A stretch of DNA of 64,000 nt from DATLZU01 sp035573855. GTDB taxonomy: Bacteria; Nitrospirota; Nitrospiria; Nitrospirales; Nitrospiraceae. Both the position numbers and the translations under genes were made by a program. The notes under the pieces are model-generated. The model was not told the origin of the DNA. It saw only the letters and a program-made list of their open reading frames with translations, and searched no databases. Position 1 is the first letter of the stretch. Each line of letters starts with the position of its first letter. Below, in pieces: positions 25,841 through 36,412 of this stretch. The stretch covers positions 4,443-68,442 of the forward strand of contig DATLZU010000026.1 in the NCBI GenBank assembly GCA_035573855.1, read 5' to 3'.

Positions 25841-26011
25841 CTACTGCGCTACGCACAATTCCGGCACCTGCGCACATGCCTCATCCGGCAACGGCGCGGG
25901 AACAGGTCTGGGAGGACCAGGCGGCGTGAACGGCGGGCCTTGGGCAATAACCGGCGTGGCGAAAATCAACACCGTCAGAACGGCGAACACCAAAAGCAGC
26001 GATCGTGTCAT
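25841..26011 (-). CDS. small secreted proline-rich protein, 56 residues
   Basis: An ATG at 26009-26011 follows GGGAGGTG at ideal spacing. The product has a textbook signal peptide (TRSLLLVFAVLTVLIFATPV, cleavage likely after Ile-Ala) and a mature part of about 33 residues: GPPFTPPGPPRPVPAPLPDE followed by two cysteines (ACAQVPELC) that could pair. It ends at TAG (25841-25843). No family is recognised. The strong ribosome-binding site and intact signal peptide make it more than a chance frame. Confidence 0.65.
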   Translation of the reverse strand: MTRSLLLVFAVLTVLIFATPVIAQGPPFTPPGPPRPVPAPLPDEACAQVPELCVAQ

Positions 26012-26243
26012 TTATGACACCTCCCTTGTTGTTATGAACTGCCACGGAAGGAGATTCGGCAAGGACTATGCCATAGCATCAGCCGCACCGATCGCGCACA
26101 GTTTCTACAACCCGGCGCAGTTCCAAGGACTTGCACAACAGACTGGCGAGCACAAGTGCGGCTCTGGCGAAGATGTGTGCACAGTGCAGGCAGGACCCTA
26201 CACAAGTCGAGTCAGGTGTCCATCCGGAGGACCTCAGATCGAA

Positions 26244-27584
26244 TTAGAATCGCGTCACGCTGGAGAAATTGAAGTCCCGGATTTTCATAGCAGGCACAAG
26301 CAATTTCCCGGTCTCGGCAGTGACCGCCTCCTCGGGGAGGGTGAACGCATCGATCTCGTTGAAGGCCCGCAGCGGACTATCATGGAACCGGAAGTTGCGC
26401 ACCGCCGTCATGATCCGGCCGTCCTCGATCAAGAAGGTGCCATCCCTGGTCATGCCGGTTAAAGTCAGATCGGTGGGATTCACTGGACGGATGTACCAGA
26501 AGTTGGTGACGAGCACGCCGCGGGCCGTGCTGCGGATCAGGTCTTCGAGACCGGGCTTCGCCGACCCATCTCCCGACAGCAGCGGCGACTCCAACGTCGC
26601 AATGTGGTCGATGCCGTGCTCCTTGGCGGTGAACCGATCGTACGACAGTTGTCGGAGCACGCCCGCGTCGATCCACGTCGACGCGTTCACAGGGAGCCCC
26701 TCGCTCGTGAATCCATAGCCGAGTAAATCAGGATGGTCCGGCCGGTTCTTCAGCGATAGCCGCGGGTCGACGACCCGTCGGTCCAGCTTGCCGCTGAACG
26801 GGCTGGTTCCCCTGTAGAACGCCTTGGCGTCCAACATCCAGATGAACCAGGTCAGAAGACCGGCCACTGCCGGCGCTTCAAGAATGACCGCATAGCGGCC
26901 GGCCGGTATCTCTTTCGCTCCAACGGACCGTTTCGCTTTGTCGATGGCGATCTGCGTCCGTTCACGCACGGCAAGCCGATCGATCGACCGGTGCGCTGCG
27001 GAGGCCCAGCCGCTCGCTTCGCCATGCTGCGCCGTCAGGCTGAACCGCGCCTCAGTCCGTTCCTCGTGAGCGAAGAGACCGGTGTTCGCGGCCACGCCGA
27101 CGGTCGCGGCGGATGACGACACGATGCCAGCCGCCGTGAGCCGCTCGCCCCGGCACAACTCGATCGCCTCCCGTGCGTACGCCAAGCGCCCGGCCGGGCC
27201 CGCCGCCGCGGTTTCCGGCCGCGCCGCAGGCCATGCTGGGTAGGATTGCGGGTCGACCGGCGGCAGATATTCTGGGTCCTCGGGAGAAACCCGCGCGAGG
27301 CGCTCGGCGCGTTTGAGCGTCTCCTGCACCGAACCCGCGGTCAGGTCCGTCGTGCCGGCGGATCCATGCCGGCGGCCGAACGCGACCGTGACGCTGAACG
27401 AGATTCGCCGCGTGTCGACGTTTTGGACGACCTGATTGTTGGCGAAGCGGACGGTGCCGCCGCGTTGATCGTGCAGCGAGACGAACGTGTGGTCGCCGCT
27501 CGAGTGTTTGAACACCAGATCGGCGAGGAATCGGAATTCGTCCCGGTCGGTCAGTTTGGGTACGGCGGCCGAGCCTTTGGTCAT
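26244..27584 (-). CDS. tldE: TldE/PmbA-family metalloprotease subunit
   Basis: TldE partners TldD in a heterodimeric metalloprotease that trims peptides such as microcin precursors and degrades unfolded peptides. The ATG at 27584 overlaps the tldD stop (ATGA) and gives 446 residues; a longer frame is an artefact. Landmarks are FANNQVVQNVDTRRISF near the N-terminus, LPVNASTWIDAGVL in the middle and the C-terminal GMTRDGTFLIEDGRIMTAVRNFRF. It lacks the HExxxH motif, as TldE subunits do; TldD supplies the metal site. The pair is translationally coupled. Confidence 0.92.
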   Translation of the reverse strand: MTKGSAAVPKLTDRDEFRFLADLVFKHSSGDHTFVSLHDQRGGTVRFANNQVVQNVDTRRISFSVTVAFGRRHGSAGTTDLTAGSVQETLKRAERLARVSPEDPEYLPPVDPQSYPAWPAARPETAAAGPAGRLAYAREAIELCRGERLTAAGIVSSSAATVGVAANTGLFAHEERTEARFSLTAQHGEASGWASAAHRSIDRLAVRERTQIAIDKAKRSVGAKEIPAGRYAVILEAPAVAGLLTWFIWMLDAKAFYRGTSPFSGKLDRRVVDPRLSLKNRPDHPDLLGYGFTSEGLPVNASTWIDAGVLRQLSYDRFTAKEHGIDHIATLESPLLSGDGSAKPGLEDLIRSTARGVLVTNFWYIRPVNPTDLTLTGMTRDGTFLIEDGRIMTAVRNFRFHDSPLRAFNEIDAFTLPEEAVTAETGKLLVPAMKIRDFNFSSVTRF

Positions 27585-29038
27585 GACGCAGCTTGTCCTC
27601 GAATCACGTCCACGTTCCGGAAGCGCGCGTGCACGGCGGCGTGGGTCATCCAACCGGACTGACCGGGCTGACCCTTCCCGCAGGTGACGAACCCGAAGCG
27701 GCGGCGGTGCGAACGGTCCGCCACGCCGTCGCACCGGCCCCAGAACTCCGGTGTGATGCCGTGATAGATCACATCCCGGAGCATGTGCGTGCGCCGCCCG
27801 TGCTCAATCAGCCAGAAGGCATCGCCGCCAAACTGAAAATTGTACCGCCGCTGGTCGATGCTGTAAGAGCCGTGCCCTTCGATGTAGATGCCGCGTTTCA
27901 CGTCGGCGACGAGATCGTTCAGCGTGGCTGCGCCGGGCTCCAGCCCGATGTTGGCGATCCGCACGATTGGCACGCTGCCCCAACCGTCCGCCCGGTTCGA
28001 CCCGCGCGAGCGTGGCTCGCCGATCTTGGGCGCCATTTCGCGGTTCGTGCAGTAGCCGACGAAGATCCCCTCGCGCACGATGTCCCACTTCTGGCAGGTC
28101 ACTCCGTCGTCGTCGTACCCCGTGGCGGCGAGCGTCTCCGGCTCGGTGTTGTCGGCCACGAGGTTTACATGCGTCGACCCATAGCGGAAGGTCCCGCGCT
28201 TGTCGGGTGTGAGAAAACTCGTCCCCGCATAGTTCGCCTCATAGCCCAGCGCGCGATCCAGCTCGCTGGGATGGCCGCAGGATTCGTGGATGGTGAGCGA
28301 CAGATGCTCCGGATCGAGCACGAGATCGTAGCACCCTGGAGCCACCGGAGGAGCCTTGACTTTCTCCACCGCCTGCGCAGCGATGCGCGGCGCCTCGGCC
28401 AAGAAGTTGGCCTCGGCGATCAGCTCGTAGCCGGTGCGGAGGTGCGGCGTGCTGAAACTGCGCGAAGCGAAGCGTCCGTCGTGGACTGCGGTCGCCTCGA
28501 AGTCCCCTTGGGTCGCCAAAAGATCGAACTCCAACCGCGAGCCTTCGGTGGAGACGAACAACTTGAGATCGCGACGGGCCCAGAGGTTCGCGCGGCTGCG
28601 GACGATGCCGGGCTGCCGGTGGACGTACTCCATCACATCCAGCAGCAGCATCGCCTTGTCTTCCAGCGGCACGGAGAAGGGATCGCTCCGCCGAGGCGTG
28701 ATCACCCGGTCTCGATGGACCGGCTCGTCCGCTAGGCGCACCGGCTCGCTGAGCAGAGCGGCCGACCCCTTGGCGATCTCGATCGCCAGCTCGGCGACCT
28801 TCGGCACCTCCTCCAGGGACAGGATCGAGCTGGCCGCAAATCCCCAGGCGCCACGGTAGAGCACGCGCACGCCGAAGCCGCTGTCGCGGCTGTCCCGCAC
28901 CTGCGCAATCCGCCGATCCTCGCCGTGAACGGTCTGCGTCACGCTGTCCAGAATGCGAATATCGCCGTACTCCGCGCCGACCGCCCGGACGCGCGACAAG
29001 GCCAGCTCGGCCAGTTCATCCCAGTTCGCCGCCTTCAC
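27581..29038 (-). CDS. tldD: TldD-family metalloprotease catalytic subunit
   Basis: The 485-residue product is the active subunit of the TldD/TldE protease. The metal-binding motif reads HESCGH (HExxxH) near residue 263, followed by ELDRALGYE, and a downstream cysteine sits in VTCGKGQPGQSG near the C-terminus, where TldD has its third ligand. The N-terminus (YGDIRILDSVTQTV) is typical. In bacteria the pair processes ribosomally made peptides; no precursor gene was recognised nearby. A -10-like TATACT lies at 29083-29088 on the minus strand, 45 bp before the start. Confidence 0.92.
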   Translation of the reverse strand: MKAANWDELAELALSRVRAVGAEYGDIRILDSVTQTVHGEDRRIAQVRDSRDSGFGVRVLYRGAWGFAASSILSLEEVPKVAELAIEIAKGSAALLSEPVRLADEPVHRDRVITPRRSDPFSVPLEDKAMLLLDVMEYVHRQPGIVRSRANLWARRDLKLFVSTEGSRLEFDLLATQGDFEATAVHDGRFASRSFSTPHLRTGYELIAEANFLAEAPRIAAQAVEKVKAPPVAPGCYDLVLDPEHLSLTIHESCGHPSELDRALGYEANYAGTSFLTPDKRGTFRYGSTHVNLVADNTEPETLAATGYDDDGVTCQKWDIVREGIFVGYCTNREMAPKIGEPRSRGSNRADGWGSVPIVRIANIGLEPGAATLNDLVADVKRGIYIEGHGSYSIDQRRYNFQFGGDAFWLIEHGRRTHMLRDVIYHGITPEFWGRCDGVADRSHRRRFGFVTCGKGQPGQSGWMTHAAVHARFRNVDVIRGQAAS

Positions 29039-29361
29039 TGTTCCGGACTCAATGCGTCGTCAAAAGGTGTGGCCGGGGAGCTAGTATAGCAGTCTTCATT
29101 GGGTTCGCCATATATGGACCTGGCACATAGCACGCAGCTAACGGCCAGCACCGCAGAGCGACTTGCTGCCGACTATCGGTCTGGCTCGCACAGTCTCCAT
29201 TGCCTTCTGGGCCACCCTGTTTCACCCGTTGCCACTGAATCGCAAGCGTGTCCCCCACAATCGCCCCCACCCCACTCCCCCTCGAAGGGAAAGGGGGTGA
29301 AGCGATTAGCTATTCACCATTGGCCGCTGGCTATTTTTCAAAACAGGCCCGAGGAGGTCGG
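29039..29361. other. 323-bp spacer with heptamer-like repeats
   Basis: This spacer lies between hpnR (29362) and tldD, both on the minus strand. It contains two stretches that read as imperfect seven-base units: around 29125-29160 (TAGCACG, CAGCTAA, CGGCCAG, CACCGCA) and around 29304-29335 (GATTAGC, TATTCAC, CATTGGC, CGCTGGC). A C-rich/G-rich segment (29251-29300) can form a GGGAAAGGGGGTG-containing hairpin. No gene is visible. Confidence 0.5.
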
Positions 29362-30906
29362 CTAGACGCCCGTTCCCGTCCGGGTGGCGTCCACAAACTG
29401 CTCGGTCGAGTCATCGATGGCCCGACCACGACGGCCGGGAGGCGGGAGGATATAGAGTAGCTTGGAACTGAACCTCTCGGGGGTCGTTTCGGGCAGCTTC
29501 ATCTGGTACTTGACGGGCTTCTGATGATCGGCGAGCTGCAGCATGGGGTTGTACACGCTATTGAACTTCCACAGCATCTTCACGAAATTCGTCTGTCCGC
29601 GCAGGAGATGGCCGACTGCAATCTTGGCCGTGGACTTGAGAGCGGTCCAGCCCAGGTGCTTCTTGTTCAAGACCTGTTGAGTCTTGACCAGCTCCTCGTA
29701 AAACTCGGGAAGCGGCAGCCGCGTCGGCAACACCGCGTGCTGGATGTCGAAGAGCCGGTAATCCCGCGTCTGGAACTTCCGCGCCTCAGTGCGCCAGCTT
29801 TCCGTTCCCGGATAGGGCGTATTGACGCTGATGTTCACGATTTCCGGAATTTCCAGACACCATTCCCGGATGACCTCGAACCGTTTCCGATCCCAATCGG
29901 GGTCCGCGATCAGGTTGATGGCAACCGTGATGCCGAGCGAGCGGGCGAACTCCAGAGCCTCGAAGTTCTTGCCGAGCGAGATGCGCTTGCGGTGCATTTT
30001 GAGGCCTTCTTCGTCGATCGCCTCGATGCCCAGGAACATGTACTGGAGGCCCAATCTCTTCCAGAACTGGAACACCTCCTTGTTGCGCAGCAGCACGTCG
30101 CCGCGCGTTTCCAAATAGTACTGCTTTTTGATGCCCTCGCGGGCGATAGCCTCCCCGATGTCGAGCCCGTGTTTCGCCTGGATGAACGCCACGTCGTCGA
30201 CGATAAAAATGCCCGGTTCTTCGATCCGCTTTAGATCCTCGACGGCCCGCTCCGGGCTGACAACGCGATAACTCCGCCCGTAAAAGGTCCAGGCGCTGCA
30301 GAAGGAACAGTCCCAGGGACAACCGCGCGCGAATTCGATAGAGGCGCAGGGATCGAGCACGCCAATGAAGTACTTCCGGCGATGGCGTAGGAGTTCGCGG
30401 GCTGGGCGGAGGTGATCGAGGCTCTCAACGAACTGCGGCGGCGGCCCTTCACCGGTGAGGGCGACGACGCCGGGCACCATGGTGATGGCGCGGCGATCGT
30501 GTTCGACCGCCAGCAGGAGCTTGGCGACGGCGGCCTCGCCTTCGCCTTTCAGCACGCAGTCGATGGCCCCCGCCCCGTGTTCCAGCAATTCTTGCGCGAT
30601 GAAGGACGCGCTGTGGCCACCGACGAACACAAAACAGCCAGGCAGCTTTTGTGTGGTCAGTTTCGCCAGGTCCACGATTTCCGGCACATTCGCCAAGTAG
30701 TTGCAGGAGAACGCAACCACGTCGGGCCTCCAGTCGTCGAGCACTCGCACATAGTCGTGGTGCGTTTCCACCTGGAGATCCAGCAGCCGGACGTCATGGC
30801 CAGCCTGCCGAGCGGCTTGCGCGACCAATTCCAGACCGAGCGGCTCCAGCCGGAGATAAATCTTGGTGTACATGAGCGGACCGGGATGAACCGCAAGTAC
30901 TTTCAT
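29362..30906 (-). CDS. hpnR: hopanoid C-3 methylase-type B12-binding radical SAM protein
   Basis: The 514-residue product has an N-terminal cobalamin-binding domain (VHPGPLMYTKIYLRLEPLGL, then VLKGEGEAAVAKL) and a radical SAM domain with the canonical C-x3-C-x2-C in ARGCPWDCSFCSAW near residue 205. The overall layout and the LMYTK opening fit HpnR, which methylates the A-ring of bacteriohopanes at C-3 using methylcobalamin and SAM. The C-terminal region (VYNPMLQLADHQKPVKYQM) is the extension typical of this subgroup. No squalene cyclase or other hpn gene is adjacent. Membrane-lipid adaptation is the inferred role. Confidence 0.78.
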   Translation of the reverse strand: MKVLAVHPGPLMYTKIYLRLEPLGLELVAQAARQAGHDVRLLDLQVETHHDYVRVLDDWRPDVVAFSCNYLANVPEIVDLAKLTTQKLPGCFVFVGGHSASFIAQELLEHGAGAIDCVLKGEGEAAVAKLLLAVEHDRRAITMVPGVVALTGEGPPPQFVESLDHLRPARELLRHRRKYFIGVLDPCASIEFARGCPWDCSFCSAWTFYGRSYRVVSPERAVEDLKRIEEPGIFIVDDVAFIQAKHGLDIGEAIAREGIKKQYYLETRGDVLLRNKEVFQFWKRLGLQYMFLGIEAIDEEGLKMHRKRISLGKNFEALEFARSLGITVAINLIADPDWDRKRFEVIREWCLEIPEIVNISVNTPYPGTESWRTEARKFQTRDYRLFDIQHAVLPTRLPLPEFYEELVKTQQVLNKKHLGWTALKSTAKIAVGHLLRGQTNFVKMLWKFNSVYNPMLQLADHQKPVKYQMKLPETTPERFSSKLLYILPPPGRRGRAIDDSTEQFVDATRTGTGV

Positions 30907-31193
30907 AGGTCGAAACCTCTTTCGAAGACTCCATAGAACCAGCGGCTTAGGGGAATGATCCTGCCAGACCTGGCCGACTTGTTCAACTGACGAATCTCAG
31001 GGGGGTCCGCCGGTTGGTTCTCACAGGGGTCCTCACGGGAAGAAATTGCTTCCACCGTCTTCGCAGGCCCTCGGTTGGCGGAACCTGGAGCGGGCATAGA
31101 GCCGATAGCCCTAGAGAGCTTTGCCGTTCGCTGTTCGCACTGTTGGGCGAGCTGTTCGCTCCGCGCTACCAGCGACTCGCTGCCCTCTCCGCA
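30907..31193. other. 287-bp spacer with heptamer-like repeat
   Basis: This spacer separates hpnR from the GDPD gene, both on the minus strand. Around 31115-31160 the sequence reads as seven-base units (GCTTTGC, CGTTCGC, TGTTCGC, then GAGCTGT, TCGCTCC), with a rough inverted part at 31165-31185. No gene or promoter was recognised. Confidence 0.5.
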
Positions 31194-32228
31194 TCAGTAG
31201 CCGATCTTCTCCCACAGCCGGCCCGGCTCCAGCGCCGAGCCCCGACCACCCATGGCTAACGCCAAGTCGGGACGATCGGTGAAGAATCCGTCCACGCCGA
31301 AGAGACGGAGGGCCCGCAGTTCGCATCGATCATTGACGGTCCAGGCATGGACCACGAGGCCGGCACGATGGGCGCCCCCCGTGTACCAGGGCCAGGTCGT
31401 GAGGTAGCGCACCGGCGCTGCGGCCCGATCCCAGCGCGGGCTGAGCGCATGACGAAGGCCCCAGGTCCCGATTCCAGATGCCACCGTCTGCGCCTTTTTG
31501 AGCAACGAGTTCCACCCTTCTCGGGCGATCAGCGTTTCGTCGATCAGGAAGACTCTGGGCACCTGCGGCGCCAGAGCTTGCAACCGGGCGAGGCTGTCAA
31601 GCTCGAACGACTGGAGGATCACGCGCGATTGCGGACCGACGGCCGCCCGATCGATCCACCCTTGCGCGGCGAGCGTCTCGATCAATTGCCGCTCGATCCC
31701 CGGATAGCGGTGCGCGGATTTGGTTTCGATGTACAGGCCCGGGCGCGGGTCTTTACCCTCGGCGAGGGCGAGCACTTCGTCCAGCCGCAAGATGCGCAGG
31801 CTGCGAAACGCCGGCCGCGCCCGTTTCGGAAACCGCCGGTTGAACCAGGACCCGGCATCCAGACGCGCCAGCTCTTCGAACGTAAAGGAGCCGACCGGTG
31901 CGCGCTCTCGGCCGGGGAAGACCTCGGCCACGTCGGTGGTGCGGGACAAATCGTCATCATGAAAAACGATCAATACCCCGTCTCGCGTTCTCTGAAGATC
32001 CAGCTCCAGATAATCGGCGCCCATCTCGCGAGCGAGCAAGTACGCGGGCCGAGTGCTCTCCGGCGCGTAATAGGACGCGCCTCGGTGGGCGATGACGGCG
32101 GGATGAGGCATCCGCAGGGCCTGAGCCAACCGCTTGCCGCGCGAGGGGGCGCTCAGGGCCGCTCCCACCGCCAGCGCGAGACCCGCCAAGGCCACAGCGG
32201 CGCTCACCACCGTCATCAGCAGTTTCAT
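31194..32228 (-). CDS. glycerophosphodiester phosphodiesterase
   Basis: The 344-residue product has an N-terminal hydrophobic segment (about 5-27) that acts as a signal or anchor, then a GDPD TIM barrel: HRGASYYAPEST near residue 47, YLELDLQRTRDGVLIVFHDD (catalytic Glu, Asp and His), and VHAWTVND near the C-terminus. Family enzymes hydrolyse glycerophosphodiesters to glycerol-3-phosphate and an alcohol using a divalent metal. The membrane-anchored form suggests action at the outer face of the inner membrane. It is not tied to neighbours by overlap. Confidence 0.92.
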   Translation of the reverse strand: MKLLMTVVSAAVALAGLALAVGAALSAPSRGKRLAQALRMPHPAVIAHRGASYYAPESTRPAYLLAREMGADYLELDLQRTRDGVLIVFHDDDLSRTTDVAEVFPGRERAPVGSFTFEELARLDAGSWFNRRFPKRARPAFRSLRILRLDEVLALAEGKDPRPGLYIETKSAHRYPGIERQLIETLAAQGWIDRAAVGPQSRVILQSFELDSLARLQALAPQVPRVFLIDETLIAREGWNSLLKKAQTVASGIGTWGLRHALSPRWDRAAAPVRYLTTWPWYTGGAHRAGLVVHAWTVNDRCELRALRLFGVDGFFTDRPDLALAMGGRGSALEPGRLWEKIGY

Positions 32229-32283
32229 GCCGTGTTCCTGACAGCCCGTTCCCGCGGCCGGCGGAGAAACGTCAACGGATGGC

Positions 32284-32313
32284 TTGGCTTTGTCCTTTGG
32301 TCTCGCGTATCAT
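32284..32313 (+). promoter_or_regulatory. possible promoter for the Zn-ribbon regulator
   Basis: TTGGCT (32284-32289) and TATCAT (32308-32313) are 18 bp apart and end nine bases before the ATG at 32322. The matches are four of six each, so the message would be nearly leaderless; that makes the call weak. Confidence 0.35.
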
Positions 32314-32321
32314 CACCGTCC

Positions 32322-32657
32322 ATGCTTCCGCCGGAACAGACCGCTCGTCAGCGGATTGCGGACTTGCTCTTCAACACGCGGCTGACGTCGCGGCAATTGG
32401 CGCAACTGGTCGGCATCTCTGAACGCCAGGTCGAAGACCACCTGCTCCACATCGCGAAGACCGTCGCCAGCGACCGGTCGCGCCGCTTCATGCTGGAACC
32501 GTCCCAGTGCCGGGACTGCGGCTATATCTTTCGGGACCGGTCGCGCTTGACCAAACCAAGTCGTTGCCCACGATGCCGGAGTGAGGCGATCACGGCTCCT
32601 CGGTACGGGATCGACCTCCTAACCTCCCGAGGCAAGACCCGCCCAGAGGGTTCGTGA
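32322..32657 (+). CDS. HTH plus zinc-ribbon transcriptional regulator
   Basis: From the ATG at 32322 the product has 111 residues (a longer in-frame opening is antisense to the GDPD gene and is rejected). Residues 5-50 form a winged-helix-like HTH (RQRIADLLFNTRLTSRQLAQ, LVGISERQVEDHLLHI) and the C-terminus has a zinc ribbon with two Cys pairs, CRDC and CPRC, 20 residues apart. This layout matches a family of predicted regulators in bacteria and archaea whose targets are unknown. A weak promoter sits directly upstream. Confidence 0.85.
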   Translation: MLPPEQTARQRIADLLFNTRLTSRQLAQLVGISERQVEDHLLHIAKTVASDRSRRFMLEPSQCRDCGYIFRDRSRLTKPSRCPRCRSEAITAPRYGIDLLTSRGKTRPEGS

Positions 32658-32794
32658 GCTGATGCACGTCGTGGACGCCGGTCGACGCGGGTGCGGCCGA
32701 CGCACACCCGATTGACGCCACACACAACCTCGCCACGGTACTCTCGACCAATGTCCATCCGGCGCGTTGAGGGCGGACGTCACGCCAGCGCGAA

Positions 32795-33607
32795 TTAAGG
32801 TTCCCGACCCCTTTTCTCGGTTTTCGGAAACCACGGGAAAAAGGCACTCGTGGTTCGCTGGTAGAGCCGATACTCCTCCCCGCGGCCGGCGACAGCCTGT
32901 TCCTCGCTCGGCGGAATGCCCGTCACCTTCAGCAGCGCCCATCCCATCACCAGCGGCCCCAGCAGCGTCACCCCCCAGTTCGGCAGCCCCACACCCATCA
33001 CGACATACGCCCACCAGTGCAACCATTCGAAAAAATAGTTCGGGTGGCGCGAATACCGCCAGAGTCCCTCGCGGCACACTCGATCGCGATTCCAGGGCTT
33101 GGCGCGAAATCGAGCCAGTTGCCAGTCGGCCATCGACTCGCCGGTGACGGCGAGGAGCCACAGGAGCGCGCCGGCCAACTCCCACAGGCTAAACGTCGGC
33201 CGAGGATTCTGCATAAGGACCAGAAACGGGAGCGAGAACAGGGCGATTGCGGCGGCCTGTAATTGAAAGTAAAAAAACATTCGGACATGTTGTTGCTCCC
33301 CCCACTCCTGCCGGAGCCGCTGATAGCGCGCATCTTCCGCTTTGCCGAGCACGCGATCGATCAAGATGTAGAACCCAAGGCGAAGGGCATAGATCGATCC
33401 CATGATCGCGACGAGCCATCGGCGATCCGTGTCCCCGTGGGCGGCCCCTGCGTACCAGCAGACGATGAGGACGAGACCCAGGCACCATCCGGCATCCGCG
33501 ATCGAGGCGTTCCGCAGGCGGAGTTGCAAAGCCCACAGCCCCGCCATGAACGCGGCCATCGCGACATAAGCGGTCACGACGAGCGGAAGCGGATCGGACC
33601 CCGTCAC
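32795..33607 (-). CDS. DUF1295 membrane protein (steroid 5-alpha-reductase-like)
   Basis: The 270-residue product (GTG start) has about six to seven hydrophobic helices and the DUF1295 signature near the C-terminus: REGLWRYSRHPNYFFEWLHWW. This block, with the Arg-His-Pro-Asn-Tyr core, is shared with isoprenylcysteine methyltransferases and 3-oxo-5-alpha-steroid reductases and is thought to bind NADPH or SAM. The true substrate is unknown; a lipid or isoprenoid reductase in the inner membrane is the usual guess. It lies upstream of no coupled partner but is co-directional with the next two genes. Confidence 0.85.
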   Translation of the reverse strand: MTGSDPLPLVVTAYVAMAAFMAGLWALQLRLRNASIADAGWCLGLVLIVCWYAGAAHGDTDRRWLVAIMGSIYALRLGFYILIDRVLGKAEDARYQRLRQEWGEQQHVRMFFYFQLQAAAIALFSLPFLVLMQNPRPTFSLWELAGALLWLLAVTGESMADWQLARFRAKPWNRDRVCREGLWRYSRHPNYFFEWLHWWAYVVMGVGLPNWGVTLLGPLVMGWALLKVTGIPPSEEQAVAGRGEEYRLYQRTTSAFFPWFPKTEKRGREP

Positions 33608-33662
33608 GGCATGTTCCTCTTGCCAAACTTGCGCCTCACGGTCACGCTTGGCGCATCGCGCT

Positions 33663-34565
33663 TCACGGGCTTTCGTAGTCCCACGGATCGTGATTACGGC
33701 CCGCGCGCCCGGCCAGCCACTCGCCGAATCCCGGCAACCGAAACGACAGCACCGCTTGGATCTTGTCGCAGTTCAAGGACAAATCCGGAGGACGGTACGG
33801 CCCAGCGTAGTCCCGAACCGACCCGGGCGCCATCTCGGCGCGGAGCTCCGACCACTGTGCAGCCAGTAGCCGGCCAATGTCCCAACGCGACAGCCGCTCG
33901 GCGCCGGCCAGATGATACAGTCCGGGCCGATTCTTTGTCGTCAATTCCCAGACGGCCCGCGCCGTGACCCCGGCGGGAATCGGGCACCGAAATTCATCGG
34001 TGAACAGCATGAGCCTCCGCCCGGCTTGCCACGCCCGTCGCATCTCTTCGACGAAACTCCGGTCCCCGGTCGGCGACCATCCGGCGTTCAACGACGTCCG
34101 CACCACCGTGTGCCTCGGATGCGCCAGCACATGCCGTTCGGCCGCCAGCTTGGTTTCGGCATACACATTGAGCGGATGGGGTTCGTCTGTTTCCATGTAC
34201 CAGCCTGCGCGGCCATCAAAGACTTGGTCACTGGAGAAAAAGACAAAGGGAAGGTTTGCGGAGAGGTCGGCAAGCAGCGCCGTGACCTCGACGTTGAGCT
34301 TGCGGGCCAGAGCCGGATCGCGTTCGCAGGCTTCCGTCCGGCTCATGGCCGCGCAGTGAATGACCAGGCTCGGCTTCAAAGTCCGCCATAGCTCGCGGAC
34401 CCGATCCATATCGGTGAGATCGACCTCGGAACGGCTCAGCCCCTGGACCCGCCATTCCGGTGCCCAGCGCGCGGCGGTCTTGACGAGGTAGCTCCCGATC
34501 AGGCCGCCGGCTCCGGTGACAAGGGCGATCGAGTTCGTGCCTTCCTCGCCGGCGGGACGTGGCAT
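33663..34565 (-). CDS. RmlD-like NAD(P)-dependent sugar reductase / SDR
   Basis: The 300-residue product is an extended SDR of the RmlD type: VTGAGGLIGSYLV (NAD(P) loop), VIHCAAMSRTEACE, FVFFSSDQVFDG and the catalytic pair in NVYAETKLAAE. RmlD makes dTDP-L-rhamnose, but no other rml genes are nearby and the SDR is often used for other sugars, so the substrate is open. Its ATG is close to the end of ettA (10 bp) on the same strand. Confidence 0.85.
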   Translation of the reverse strand: MPRPAGEEGTNSIALVTGAGGLIGSYLVKTAARWAPEWRVQGLSRSEVDLTDMDRVRELWRTLKPSLVIHCAAMSRTEACERDPALARKLNVEVTALLADLSANLPFVFFSSDQVFDGRAGWYMETDEPHPLNVYAETKLAAERHVLAHPRHTVVRTSLNAGWSPTGDRSFVEEMRRAWQAGRRLMLFTDEFRCPIPAGVTARAVWELTTKNRPGLYHLAGAERLSRWDIGRLLAAQWSELRAEMAPGSVRDYAGPYRPPDLSLNCDKIQAVLSFRLPGFGEWLAGRAGRNHDPWDYESP

Positions 34566-34574
34566 GACGACCGG

Positions 34575-36257
<1,683 letters not shown>

Positions 36258-36412
36258 GGATGGCGAACCAGTCCTTTCTTCCGCCGTACGCTCGGAGAGC
36301 GTTCGTTTGACCGTTTGACGACTCGCGACCGAGCCGGCAGCGCGGTAGTCTAACACAGCATCAGCAGAGACGACAGGGCGCAGGCGCATCCCCTGTCCAT
36401 CGGTCACGTGAT

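Noticed and set aside
31347..32321. N-terminal extension of the HTH/Zn-ribbon regulator
   Set aside because: The extension is antisense to the GDPD gene, and the short form has the promoter and domain start expected.
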